Origin: Nephrocerus scutellatus
Taxonomy: Eukaryota > Arthropoda > Insecta > Diptera > Pipunculidae
Length of the DNA stretch: 64,000 nucleotides
Assembly (NCBI GenBank): GCA_947095585.1
Contig: OX352766.1
Coordinates: forward strand, 18,900,939-18,964,938
Direction of reading: 5' to 3'
The translations under genes were made by a program, and so were the position numbers. Shown in pieces: positions 54,446 to 64,000 of this stretch (position 1 is its first letter; each line of letters starts with the position of its first letter). Under the pieces are notes generated by a model, which saw only the letters and a list, made by a program, of their open reading frames with translations, was not told the origin of the DNA and made no database searches.

Positions 54446-54999
54446 AACTAAATATTTTATAAAATACAAAATCAAAATATATTTTTTAGTTTTATTTCAA
54501 ATATTAATAAAAATTTGTATAAAATTTTGTATAATAAAAATTGTAAAAAAAGTATTTCTATTTTGAGCCATATTCCTCGTCTGATAGTTGATAATCTTCG
54601 ATTATATAATCTTCAAACACATTGTCAATTGCTGCTTGAATCAGATCTGATGGTTGTGTATTTTCCTTTCCAGGTAGTGTATTTATATTTATCAATTTGG
54701 GTTGTTGTTGTTGTTGTATACTTTTATTTAATAAAATGTTTTGTAATATTAACAGTCTGTTGGGATTGGATGTAGTGTTGAATACATTTTTGAAAGGGCT
54801 AGGTGCTATTGGTGGGGCTGAGGTTTTCTGTAAAAAATGTGTGGATTTTTGTGTTCTGGGAGTATTGGAAGCATTGAGGATAGAACCTGTGAAAGTGGTA
54901 GGTGCTAGTGGGGAAGAGCATTTTTGAGGAAACTGTCTGGGATTTTGCGTTGTAGAGGGTTTGAAGGTACTATTGAAGGGATTTTTGAAAGGGGTAGAT

Positions 55000-57243
55000 C
55001 AAGGGTGTCCAACCTTTTTGTTTCCCTGGGCCACATTAGAAGAAGACAATGTGTTTTGGGCCACAAGTATATTACCATAGCTGATGAACGAAAAAAAAAC
55101 GTAAAATATATTGTTTTAATGTTTAAGTACTTCAAAATTTATTAGTTTCTGATTTTTTTCTTAATGAAACATTGTTTTATACATTTTATGTAAAATAAAA
55201 TTAATTATTAAAATCATACAATTAATGTGATACTTGACATTGAAGTTGACAGACTAATGCGTCAATATCTGGTTCGATTGACGTGGTTGCAATTCTCAGG
55301 CAGTCCTCAAGGTGTGCATCCAACATGTTGGTTCTAATTTTGCACTTAGTATGTTTCATTCTTGAAAAAAGTTGTTCACATATGTACGTGCTTCCAAACA
55401 ATGATGACATGAATAAAGCATGACTGTGCATAGCGGGATATTTGTCTCTGGGCAGGTATGATTTATAAAAGTCCAACAAAGAGACGTGATCAAATTTCTC
55501 TTTAAGTTGGATGTCAGATTGCAACTCTATGCATTCCATTTGAAAGTTTGCTGGCAGCTTAACTATGTCAACTGTAAATGGAGTTGCAAAAATACAAAAA
55601 TACTTATTATTTGTCTGAAAATCCTGAAATCTATATTCGAATTCTTGTATCAAATCTGAAAGTAAGCCCGCATATTTTTCCCCATTTTTAGGAATATGTT
55701 TGGACAACGTGCTGAAATGCAAAAAGTTGTTTGCATTTAATTGGGCCTGCCAATGAGCTGTTAAATCTACCAAAAATGCTAAATCTGTAAGCCAGTCGGC
55801 ATCGTCAAGTTCTGGCATAGATTTAGCTTTCGATGCCATAAAAGATTTGATTTCTTAAGTACGTTATAAAATCTTTTAAGCATTTGTCCTCGACTGAGCC
55901 ACCTTACTTCTGTAAAGTATACGATATCGCCATACTCAGCATCAACATTTTTGAGAAATTCTTTGAATTGGCGATGATTCAATCCCCGGGCTCTTATAAA
56001 ATTTACAGTCTTGACGACGATTTGCATAACATGATCCATTTTTAAAGATTTTCCGCATAGATTTTCTTGGTGTATTATACAATGGTACTTCATCAAACGG
56101 GAGTTTTCGACAGCAACGGCATCGTCTCCTATTAATTTTACAAGCCCCTCTTTTTTACCGATCATAGCTGGCGCACCATCCGTAACTACCCCAGATATAT
56201 TGGAAAGTGACAAAGAAAATCGCTTTAATGTTTTTTTTTACAGCTTCATATAATTCTATTGATTTTGTCGTGTCTTTTAATGGCACTAAAGAAGCCATTT
56301 CTTCAGATACACTATATTCGTCATTAATACCTCTAATAAAAATGGCAAATTGAGCCGTATCAGTAGCATCAGTACTTTCATCCATGGCCAAAGAATAAAA
56401 TTTAAAACCACAGGCTTTACTTTTCAAATGCTTTTCGATAGATTCCCCAAGATTGTCAATTCTTCTGGCAATAGTTTGATGAGACAAACTGATTTTAGAA
56501 ATATCACCTTTCTTGTCTGGACAAATAATATCTGCCACGCTTTCCAAGCATTCCTTAATAAATTCGCCATCAGAAAATGGTTTCGATTTTTTGGCGATTA
56601 AGTTTGCGACTACATAACTAACCTTCACAAATGATTCTGTGTGAGTTGTAACGTTGCTGAAAAACTTTTGTTGAGATGAAAGACCTTTTTTTAATACCAT
56701 TAACTGGTCTTTGCGACACATTCCTTGATATGCATCGAATTTGGAAGCATGTTTTTGTGAATAATGTCTTTTCAAATTATACTCTTTGAAGACAGGTATT
56801 GAAGCACGACAAATTAAGCAGAGTGCCTCACCTTTCACCTCAAGAAAAAAGTAGTCCTCTGTCCATTTTTCATTAAAAAAACCTTTTTTCAACGATATAT
56901 TTCCGTTTCTTTCCTTTTTCTTGAGACGTAGAGGCCATGCACGAAATGTTCAACCCGATACCAAAAAAAGTGGTTGGAAAGAAAAATACCACGTAAGCCA
57001 CCAAGTGACCAACAACAGAAAAGCGTAGCTAAGCGAGCAACGCTAATAGAAAGAGAAGAAAGCGCTGTCTGTTCTGTGTCTGGTTTGTTCCTGTTTCTGT
57101 TGTCTGTCACTTGGCAACACAGCGCACAAATCATTCCTCAGAAAAATTGAAATGCTTCAGTAACAATTTTAAAAATTTTCGGGCCGCATTGCTACTTGCG
57201 TTGGGCAGCATGCGGCCCGCGGGCCGCGGGTTGGACAACCTTG
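55000..57243 (-). mobile_element. hAT transposon nested in the Harbinger element
   Basis: An 8 bp TSD GGGTAGAT (54992-54999 and 57244-57251) brackets termini CAAGGGTGTCCAACC and GGTTGGACAACCTTG. 2244 bp. The right sub-terminal region has GCGGCCCGCGGGCCGC, and the left has CCCTGGGCCACATT. This matches the pattern of a hAT group known for termini reading roughly CAGGGGTGTCCAAAC…GGGCC. Confidence 0.92.
55222..56892 (-). pseudogene. hAT transposase (GTF2IRD2-like), frameshifted
   Basis: Three pieces in order: 56892-56155, 56213-55779 and 55839-55222. The first has a zinc-finger region (CLICRASIPVFKEYNLKRHYSQKH) and the RNase H-like core start (FYSLAMDESTDATDTAQFAIFIRG). The second has GVVTDGAPAMIGKKEGLVKLI, CIIHQENLC and VRWLSRGQML. 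The third has the C-terminal dimerisation region (SLFGSTYICEQLFSRMKHTKCKIRTNM). Two frame changes lie near 56220 and 55840, the first next to a T run. The domestic vertebrate protein GTF2IRD2 carries a transposase of this group (known). Catalytic residues appear present in pieces. Confidence 0.87.
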
Positions 57244-58713
57244 GGGTAGATGATATCAGTGGGGGTGAGGTTTGCTGTGGAAAATGGTCGATCTTTTGTT
57301 TTATTCTTTTACTTGTGGTACTATAACATTTGTTAACTGGATGGTAGGAACTGTCTTGGGATGAGGTTGTCTCGGATGAGTTCAGGTATGCTGCAGAATA
57401 ACGTGAAAAATGTTTGGAATCGTTACTGGAAAGGTTACTTGTTGAAGGTGTAGGAGAATACTGGTCTTTGGTATACATTTTTTGATATTTGGAATCCAGA
57501 TTTTGAAGTTATGGATCGGAAAGGTAGGTCTCGGAATGGTGGGTATCGGAATCTGTGGATGTGGATGGGTGAATTTGTACAAGACAGCACAGGTGTATTT
57601 GGCCTGTTTGTAAAATTTTGTTGCACATGCGGAGTAGTATAACAATTTTGCTTCCTTGTTTTTTCTTCTTTTATCGTTTTGTTCACCAATGCCAGGATTT
57701 CAAATGATAGGCTATCGAAAGTATCCTCCGATTCTATCTTTTTTAACAGGCTGCATAAATACCTGCAGAACTCTTCCTCTCTGGTCAATGGTTGAATGAC
57801 CGGTCTTGTTTCAAAATAATTTTTAGAACATTTTAATGCGCTAATACATTCTTCTTGGAATTTTTTACTTTGAGTTAATGTCATTTTAGGTTTCTGAAAA
57901 TGAATGAAGAAAAACAAAAATGAGTTAGAAATCAGAAATAAAAAAGCCTAAATTTGTGTCCATTGATTATCCCTTTGTTAAACAAAATTTAAATAAATTT
58001 TGCCCGCACCGAGCGGTGGGCTTTAAAAACCTACTTTAAACACTATAAATTTAATTTAGCATACAAGAATTTTATCAATGGGTGCAATGTGCATCCAGCA
58101 AAAAACTAACTAGAAAATAGCTCTCACATGAAAGAAATCTCTCACAAAAAAAATGTAGATAGGTATAACTTATTTGTAACTGAACCTTACGAGTATGATT
58201 TTTTATAACTTTACCTTACGTGTGGCTTGAATACGCTCAACATTTTTTGAGTTTTCTTCACATTCGCTAATCCCAATCTAGAAATAAAATATAATATCAT
58301 TAATTAAATATTTTCATGTATAAATAATGTTAGATTACGAACATCAGATTGGTTTAAATTCGACGAGCTTGGTTCCACGTCATTACAATTTAGAAGGAAC
58401 GTCAGTTCATTGTAGCAAACAATTTGGGCTCATAAACATCATCAGCTCCAGCGCCACTTTTTTTTGATGTTAGAATTTTATTCTGCTCCTTCCAAATTTG
58501 AGCCTTTAGTGTTCTTATTTTTCTTTTTAACCTCTCGATTGTTATATCTGGTCTAATTTTTTGTAATTCTATAAGAATTAAATTGAACTTTTCCTGTCTT
58601 ACAACTTTATTTACAAAATTAACATCCAGCGGATCAAATAAACATGGATGCTTTTGTAATTCGGATATTAATTGTAGAGTCTGAACGCGACTCCAATTAT
58701 CAGCGTCGGACAT

Positions 58714-60766
58714 TTTATATATATGTATATTTATTTACTTTTTTAAAAAATATTTTATGAAAAACAATAATTATATTTGAAAAATTTTATTTGAATTTTT
58801 TTCTATTTTCGATTAACTTTAAGACTCACAAAATTTTTTTCGCATTTGACAGCTTAAAGAAAAAATAAAAACTAAAAATTCAACGATGAAAAAAACAAAA
58901 TGGCCTTGGAATATTTTATCTTTGTGGTAGTGCGAGAAATCGTAGAATCAAAAAATTATTTTGATTCACGCAGTCGTACCAATTCACGGACCGAAAAAAG
59001 GGGAAGGAAACGAGGGGAGAATTACGCAGAACGAATCACTGTGTGGCTTGGCGGATTGGCTGGCTGGGGGCAGCGCTGCTTTTTACTAGTTCATGACTTA
59101 GCGAATCATGGCCTACGGCCGATCGCTGTCGAACTGCTAAAAACTGACTGCCTCGATGCTTCCTTCTCTCACTCGCACGGCGCTTCAAAATGGAATATGC
59201 TTCGTGTATCGAAGACCGTATTTGCACGATCATTGGGAAAGGAGCGTTTTTACGTTATCACTTGAAGGTGACGCCACAACATCTTTTATTAAATACAAAG
59301 CTATACGCACTCTGATTATTTAGGGCATCCAAGCTAGTGTAGCGGTCCCATCCAGTGCAATTCTTTTCGACTTTACTATCCCCAATTACATAAAAGACGT
59401 GCTCCATTTGTTTGTTTCTCCTGTCCGAAGGCATTCATTTAAAAAAAACTGGCACTTAAAATTTTAAGTTCAGAAATATCAAAAAACGTTTTCGAATTAA
59501 CCCAGTTATTCACAATTTATTTAATATGATTTTGTCACCCTATAAACCAGGACTTAAAAAAATCGTAATTCTATTTTGCCCATGCAAATTATCTAATTCA
59601 GTAACACATACATACAAACATATTTCCCAAAAAGATCCTCATTCCATTTGACTTTGAAATGGCATATCCCATTAATCAATTGATGATTTTAAGAAAAAAA
59701 TAAAACAAAAAAAAAGTATTTTTCCTTGCATCTTAATAAAGTTTTCTATTAAATGCGATATCTCCTATATTACATGCGAGATATTCTGTGCACAGCGCAA
59801 TTATATATGTGAACAATATGTAGCTTTATAAATATTTCATAAGCTAAATTGTCTTTTATTTTATGTAAAATGATAAATGGATTTAATAATAATAAAAAAA
59901 AAAGTTGAAAATCTTAATATGAAATGACAATAATTATAAACTCCTAAAACATAATAAATTCATTGTTATTATTTTGTAAATAGCACAATATATATTTGAA
60001 TTTTTATCATTTTCAGTAATTAGTAATTAGTTATAGCTACAGTTAGTTTTGTTGTAGTAAATATTATAAATATAAATTCTAAGCCACACAAAATAAAAAT
60101 AATATGTAATTAGATATAAATTTTCTGAATATCACTAATGTTTTAATTCAATGACAAAATATAAAAATTTACAATATAAAAACTGCTTACAAATTCATAT
60201 TTAATTTATAGTTAACAAAAATTTAATTTTTTTTTATTTTTATTATTATGTTCATACAAAGAAAGACAAACAATTATAAGATAGAAAAATTACTTTTTGT
60301 TATAATATCAAAGTTAAGAGAAATACAAAAAAAAAACATATGTATGTATTTAGACGTATTTGTAGTACTTGAAAGCGGTTACAGCATTATTAACCTTCGG
60401 TTAGGCGCGCCTGTTCAAATTGATACACAGTGTTTTTTTTTCTCTATAAATTTTAAACGCTAAAAAGTACCGTTTTTTGTATTTCAGTAGCTTAATATTT
60501 TCGTGTGATCTACATTATTTTGATGTTTTAGTGTGAAATGTACCTTTGAGGTGAACAGTATTACATATTTTTTCAATTTGATACACCGCGCCAGTTTTGA
60601 CTGAATGTACAGAAATATTTACTGAAATCCTTTTGTATATAGTTGCTTTGAGAATATTTCTTCAATTGTACCTTTTATTTATAAATATATTCAAATAAAA
60701 ATATTGTTTTGTTTTTTTATTAATTTTATTGCTTTTAGAATTTTGTTGTCAAATTTTGTATAAGTA
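58714..60766. other. AT-rich non-coding DNA
   Basis: 58714-59054 is the right end of the Harbinger element. 59058-59300 is less AT-rich but has only one short open frame with no recognisable domain. 59300-60766 is strongly AT-rich with no gene seen. Confidence 0.5.
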
Positions 60767-62033
60767 AAGTGTGTCCGCCGGGAAGGTATACTACTTTGTT
60801 TGTTTATAATTTTTGATTAAATGAAAGAGAATGGATCTTATATTGATACATTTTTTATTTAATGTCGGCAATTATGTATGGAATACAATATCACAAATGA
60901 GAGCCCTTTTGAGCACATTTTTCATTACATTCTCACACATTTCACGCGGTATTTCATTAATTTCATCACGAATATTTTGTTTGAGTTGCTCAAGCGTTTC
61001 TGGTTTATTTGCATAAGCCTTGCTTTTCATATATCCCCACAAAAAGAATTCCGGAGCAGTCAAATCAGGCGACCGTGGAGGCCAATCAACATCACCCTTT
61101 CTTGAATAACTTGTTGTGGAAAGAGGTCTCGCAGTAATTCTATTGTAATCCTGGCTGTATGCGATGTGGCACCGTCTTGTTGATACCACATGTTAATCAA
61201 GCCCAAAGCATGCAGTTGTGGCTTTGAAAAGTTTTCAATCATATCACGATATCGCTCCCCATTCACAGTTACCGTTACACCGTTTTTATTTTCAAAAAAG
61301 TAAGGTCTAATGATTCCTCCTGACCAAATTGCACACCAGACTGTCACTTTTAATGGATGTTAAGGTGACTGATGAATAAAAATGAGGGTTTTCCATTGCC
61401 CAGAACCGACTATTCTGTTTATTCACATATCCATTCAAATGAAAATGTGCCTCGTCACTCATTATGATTTTTTCATGATAATCGGGGTTGCCATGGGCGA
61501 GCTGTAACATCCTATTGGCATATGTCCAGCGGCGTAAATGGTCTTGTGGAAGAAGCTCTTTTGTCAACTGAATCTTAAATGGAAATAAATGCAAATCCTT
61601 GTGCAAAATTGTGGCCAAACTTGTTCTTTGAAGACCAAGCTCCTGAGCACGGCATCGAATTGAGGTTGATAGATTGTTTTGAACACTTTCTTGAGCAGCA
61701 GTAATGTTTTCAGCCGATCTTGCAGTACGTTGTGGCCCATGCTTGGCCCTATCACCTACAGACCATCTTTCTTCGAAATCATTCACTACACGATAAATAG
61801 TTCGTTTTGTTGTTGTTCTCCCAAAAATTTCACGTAACTTTCTCATCGTCACAGTTATCGATGATTGATTTTGATAAAATGTTTTAACGATTAAAACACG
61901 TTGGTTTATCGAATATTTTTCCATAATAAATTTGCCCCGTGTCTACTTCACGACTGCCATATATGAACTGTCAAAACTAACATCTACCAAAATGGCGGCA
62001 AAACAAAGTAGTATACCTTTCCGGCGGACACCC
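60767..62033 (-). mobile_element. Mariner/Tc1-superfamily element, full length
   Basis: Terminal inverted repeats share GTGTCCGCCGG(G/A)AAGGTATACTACTTTG at left (from 60770) and right (ending 62033). TA lies on each side (60765-60766, 62034-62035). 1267 bp, typical of the superfamily. One transposase gene on the minus strand fills it. Confidence 0.9.
60872..61924 (-). pseudogene. Mariner-like transposase, two frameshifts
   Basis: 61924-61307 holds the helix-turn-helix N-terminus (YSINQRVLIVKTFYQNQSSITVTMRKLREIFG, TKRTIYRVVNDFEERWSV) and the first catalytic Asp (IIMSDEAHFHLNGYVNKQN). 61347-61060 holds WCAIWSGGIIRPYFF and the second Asp (WYQQDGATSHTA). 61189-60872 holds WPPRSPDLTAPEFFLWGYMKSK with the third Asp and the C-terminus. 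Breaks lie at about 61330 and between 61176 and 61066. The spacing between the last two acids is about 35-36 residues across a frameshift, so the exact DDxD subclass is not certain. Confidence 0.87.
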
Positions 62034-62265
62034 TAATTAAAGTTTTTTAAAATTGTATCTATTTTGACTTTGCAAATAAAATGCAATAAATGAAAAGGTT
62101 TTTTTTTTAATATCGGCGCGACAGACCATGCGGTCCAAGGCCTGACTTCTCGCAACCATTTGTGTTGAGCATGCATATTTTTGCACACAAATGAAAAGGT
62201 TTACTTTCTTCTAAATATGCCTTAAAAAAATACAAAAATAAAATAATAATCTATATAAATAAAAA

Positions 62266-63066
62266 ACAACCCATAAAAATTAAAATTTTTCATCTAAATT
62301 CTCTAATCGCAGAAATTGATATGGGAGCCGCTCGATCCTGGGCCATTTTTTTTTATTGTAGGAGAAAATCATCGAAACAAACATTTGACATCAGATGTTA
62401 AAATTGAAAAAGCTCAGATCATTTTATTCTGAGCACTTAGAGCACGCTGAACTAATTTATGAAAACGCGAAATGACAGAATATTGCGAAAACTTGTTGTT
62501 CTATCTGTAAGTTGATATCGACAACAACAAAAACAACATCAATAAAAATACAATTCAGTAAATAAGTAAGTAAGCTGATAAGCATAAAACATTTATGTCC
62601 CGTTTCATTTGCTGGGTTCATTTGTGCGTGAGCTAAGATTTCTCTCTCTCTCTCCACCACCAAAACCATGCAGCGCAGCCGACTGCGCAGCACACACCGC
62701 ACAAAGTCCATAAAGGGCGACGAATATCTGATGCCAGTATAGATATTTAAAAAATGTATAAGGGCCTTGCGGCCGAATCCGGGACCCGATCACTACCAAA
62801 TTTTCGAAAAAGTATTGTTTATTGGGTATACACATGTGTGTAAAATTTGAAGAAAATCGGGTAAATTTTTTAAAATTTTTGTTTGGGAGCTCCGACTCCG
62901 CAGCCCGATGGGCTAATAGAAAGTGTTGTCTCCGGAAATACACATGTGTGCAAAATTTCAATAAAATCGGGCCATGGGAAGTGGGTTAAAAATTGATCGC
63001 AAGAATCCACGACAGACGACCGACGACCCACGGGCAAGTGAAGTTAATATAGAGAATTTAAAAATG
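62266..63066. mobile_element. Helentron-like repeat family 2, copy C
   Basis: It matches copy B over nearly its whole length, with small deletions (for example in the microsatellite and near 62890). Sub-terminal inverted repeats: TAAATTCTCTA at 62295-62305 and TAGAGAATTTA at 63050-63060. It is followed at once by sequence leading into a Helitron-type replicase gene. Confidence 0.5.
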
Positions 63067-63407
63067 AATGTTGCTAAGCGCAAAATTCGAGAACGGCTCG
63101 ACCAATTCGGCTAGTTTTTTTTCGTATACGGAAAGTTTTAATAAAGTGAAGTTTTTTTAGCTGTCAAACAGTTGACGTAAATTGTCAACGTAAATCTAAA
63201 CAAAACAAACGCGCGTTTGAATTATTTATGGTATACATTCAAGTTGATTAGACTGTATGAATATCAATTTATGCTTGTGACAAAAATAAATAAAGACAAT
63301 ATTATAGTAATAATTAATTCTTCTGTGCGTGGCGGTTCTTAGTTTTTTTTATATTTTCGCTTCTCTTCAAAACCAATTGTGTGTTTCGTGTGATTACGTT
63401 TAGACCC

Positions 63408-63776
63408 ATGCCGCCAAAACGTGGGCGCATTAATTTGGGTCGAAGAACTCGAAATGCTACAAACCAAGCAAATTTTCAATCTAATCGGACTACAGAACAA
63501 CGCGTCGTCTTCGAACTGCCTCCAATGTTTCACGTACGATGTTTCAATTGACTACAGTTCCTACGAATGCGCTGCTATTGGACCTATGAACTTAGTTTGC
63601 CCATATTGTAAGGCTTTGAAATACAAAAATGAAGCAAATGGATTGTGTTGCGCAAATGGAAAAGTGAAATTAGCGCCATTGGTTCCACCACCAGAGCCAT
63701 TGTACTCATTGGTTTCAGGTACTGGAACTGATTCTATACATTTCCTTACAAACATACCAAAATATAACAACTGCAC
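63408..63776 (+). pseudogene. N-terminal fragment of a Helitron/Helentron replicase-helicase
   Basis: The start at 63408 reads MPPKRGRINLGRRTRNATNQ. A frameshift before 63540 moves to the frame with ECAAIGPMNLVCPYCKALKY, then GLCCANGKVKLAPLVPPPEPL and IHFLTNIPKYNNC. This is the N-terminal zinc-finger-like segment that precedes the Rep nuclease in animal Helitron proteins. Similarity stops at about 63776, where unrelated sequence begins; Rep and helicase domains are missing. A MINE-type fragment is possible. It lies 340 bases after copy C. Confidence 0.75.
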
Positions 63777-63804
63777 GCACGAAGAAAAAATTAACAAGTG
63801 CTAA

Positions 63805-64000
63805 TCGAATCATGCATGGCAACACAGCGCATGCATGCAAATAAATACAGCATAGCAACTCAACACGTGCATGCAAACAAGTATGTACGAAGTAACGGAG
63901 GTGAGAAAATGCGAAATGGAAAAAACCCAAGCGATCTGTTGCAAGATAAAACCACCAACAACACGAGAGAGATGAGAGGACTACAAAGCTGCAAGCCTAC
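63805..64000. other. Window end, no gene seen
   Basis: GCATGCATG-type repeats at about 63808-63880 and no recognisable coding sequence. Confidence 0.4.

Larger units (their letters stand above)
54560..58713 (-). pseudogene. Harbinger MADF/Myb-like DNA-binding protein gene, split by a hAT
   Basis: Exon 1 from 58713: TLQLISELQKHPCLFDPLDVNFVN … IERLKRKIRTLKAQIWKEQNK, a MADF domain. It ends in YEPKLF, then continues in a shifted frame (NELTFLLNC) to about 58343. A likely second exon is 58215-58280 (TTTCTAG| … CGTAAG|GTAAAG). A third starts after TTTTCAG at about 57895 and encodes FQEECISALKCSKNYFETRP …, with a Pro/Ser-rich region. The hAT element sits in this exon. Beyond it, 54991-54560 encodes the rest, ending EDYQLSDEEYGSK. 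In Harbinger elements this protein binds the TIRs and helps bring in the transposase. Confidence 0.75.
52614..59054. mobile_element. PIF/Harbinger DNA transposon, interrupted by a hAT element
   Basis: Terminal inverted repeats: CCGCCAAGCCACACAGTGAT (from 52614) and its inverse ending at 59054, with 22 or more matching bases. Flanks are ATT on both sides (52611-52613, 59055-59057), a 3 bp TSD. Inside are a transposase on the plus strand and a MADF-type DNA-binding protein gene on the minus strand, the two-gene plan of the superfamily. Without the hAT insertion it is about 4.19 kb. Confidence 0.88.

Noticed and set aside
58900..59265. 121-codon plus-strand ORF
   Set aside because: It spans the Harbinger right terminal repeat and flank, and shows no domain.

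Overview
The window is eukaryotic and almost certainly from an insect, most likely a dipteran. That placement is inferred from the mix of BEL/Pao and Ty3/gypsy elements, Helentron-type repeats, hAT, PIF/Harbinger and mariner elements, a densovirus-like insertion and AT-rich satellite. It is a repeat-dominated stretch of chromosome. I see no complete host gene. The only host-gene candidates are three short exon-like segments on the minus strand near 41.7-42.5 kb and a histone H2A tail at 48.5 kb.

Left part (1-25.3 kb). A 5' LTR, PBS, gag, protease and RT of one gypsy element (1-~4.2 kb, minus strand) runs off the left edge. It is followed by a nest whose borders can be read from target-site duplications. 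BEL element 1 (5128-25262, TSD GTGAT) contains BEL element 2 (15872-22270, TSD CTCCA). A gypsy element (5138-13122, TSD GATTG) is inserted ten bases into its 3' LTR. The gypsy contains a 5'-truncated LINE (5773-9139, TSD AACTG), and the LINE 3' UTR contains a Helentron-like non-autonomous element (about 5930-8214).

Middle (25.3-43.6 kb). A nearly intact young gypsy element lies at 27288-31970 (TSD CATTT, two long ORFs). Next come a second copy of the Helentron-like element, a decayed gag, and a 5.3 kb satellite array (94 bp monomer, 1375 bp higher-order period). After the array are the candidate host exons and several small minisatellites.

Right part (43.6-64 kb). Three copies of a second Helentron-like repeat (11 bp sub-terminal inverted repeats, GACC-rich microsatellite) flank or host other insertions, including a decayed mariner. 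A gypsy integrase fragment follows, with a 629 bp hAT-type MITE nearby. At 48.5-52.46 kb lies the most unusual locus: a histone H2A C-terminal coding tail abutting, in frame, an endogenous densovirus-like genome. Its capsid ORF (plus) and its NS1/NS2 ORFs (minus) converge, and their poly(A) signals lie 20 bases apart. A PIF/Harbinger element (52614-59054) comes next and is split by a hAT element (55000-57243, TSD GGGTAGAT). The window ends with a mariner (60767-62033), another Helentron-like copy and the start of a Helitron replicase gene.

All identifications rest on reading motifs and comparing sequence within the window; no database search was run. Some coding breaks lie next to homopolymers and could be assembly errors.
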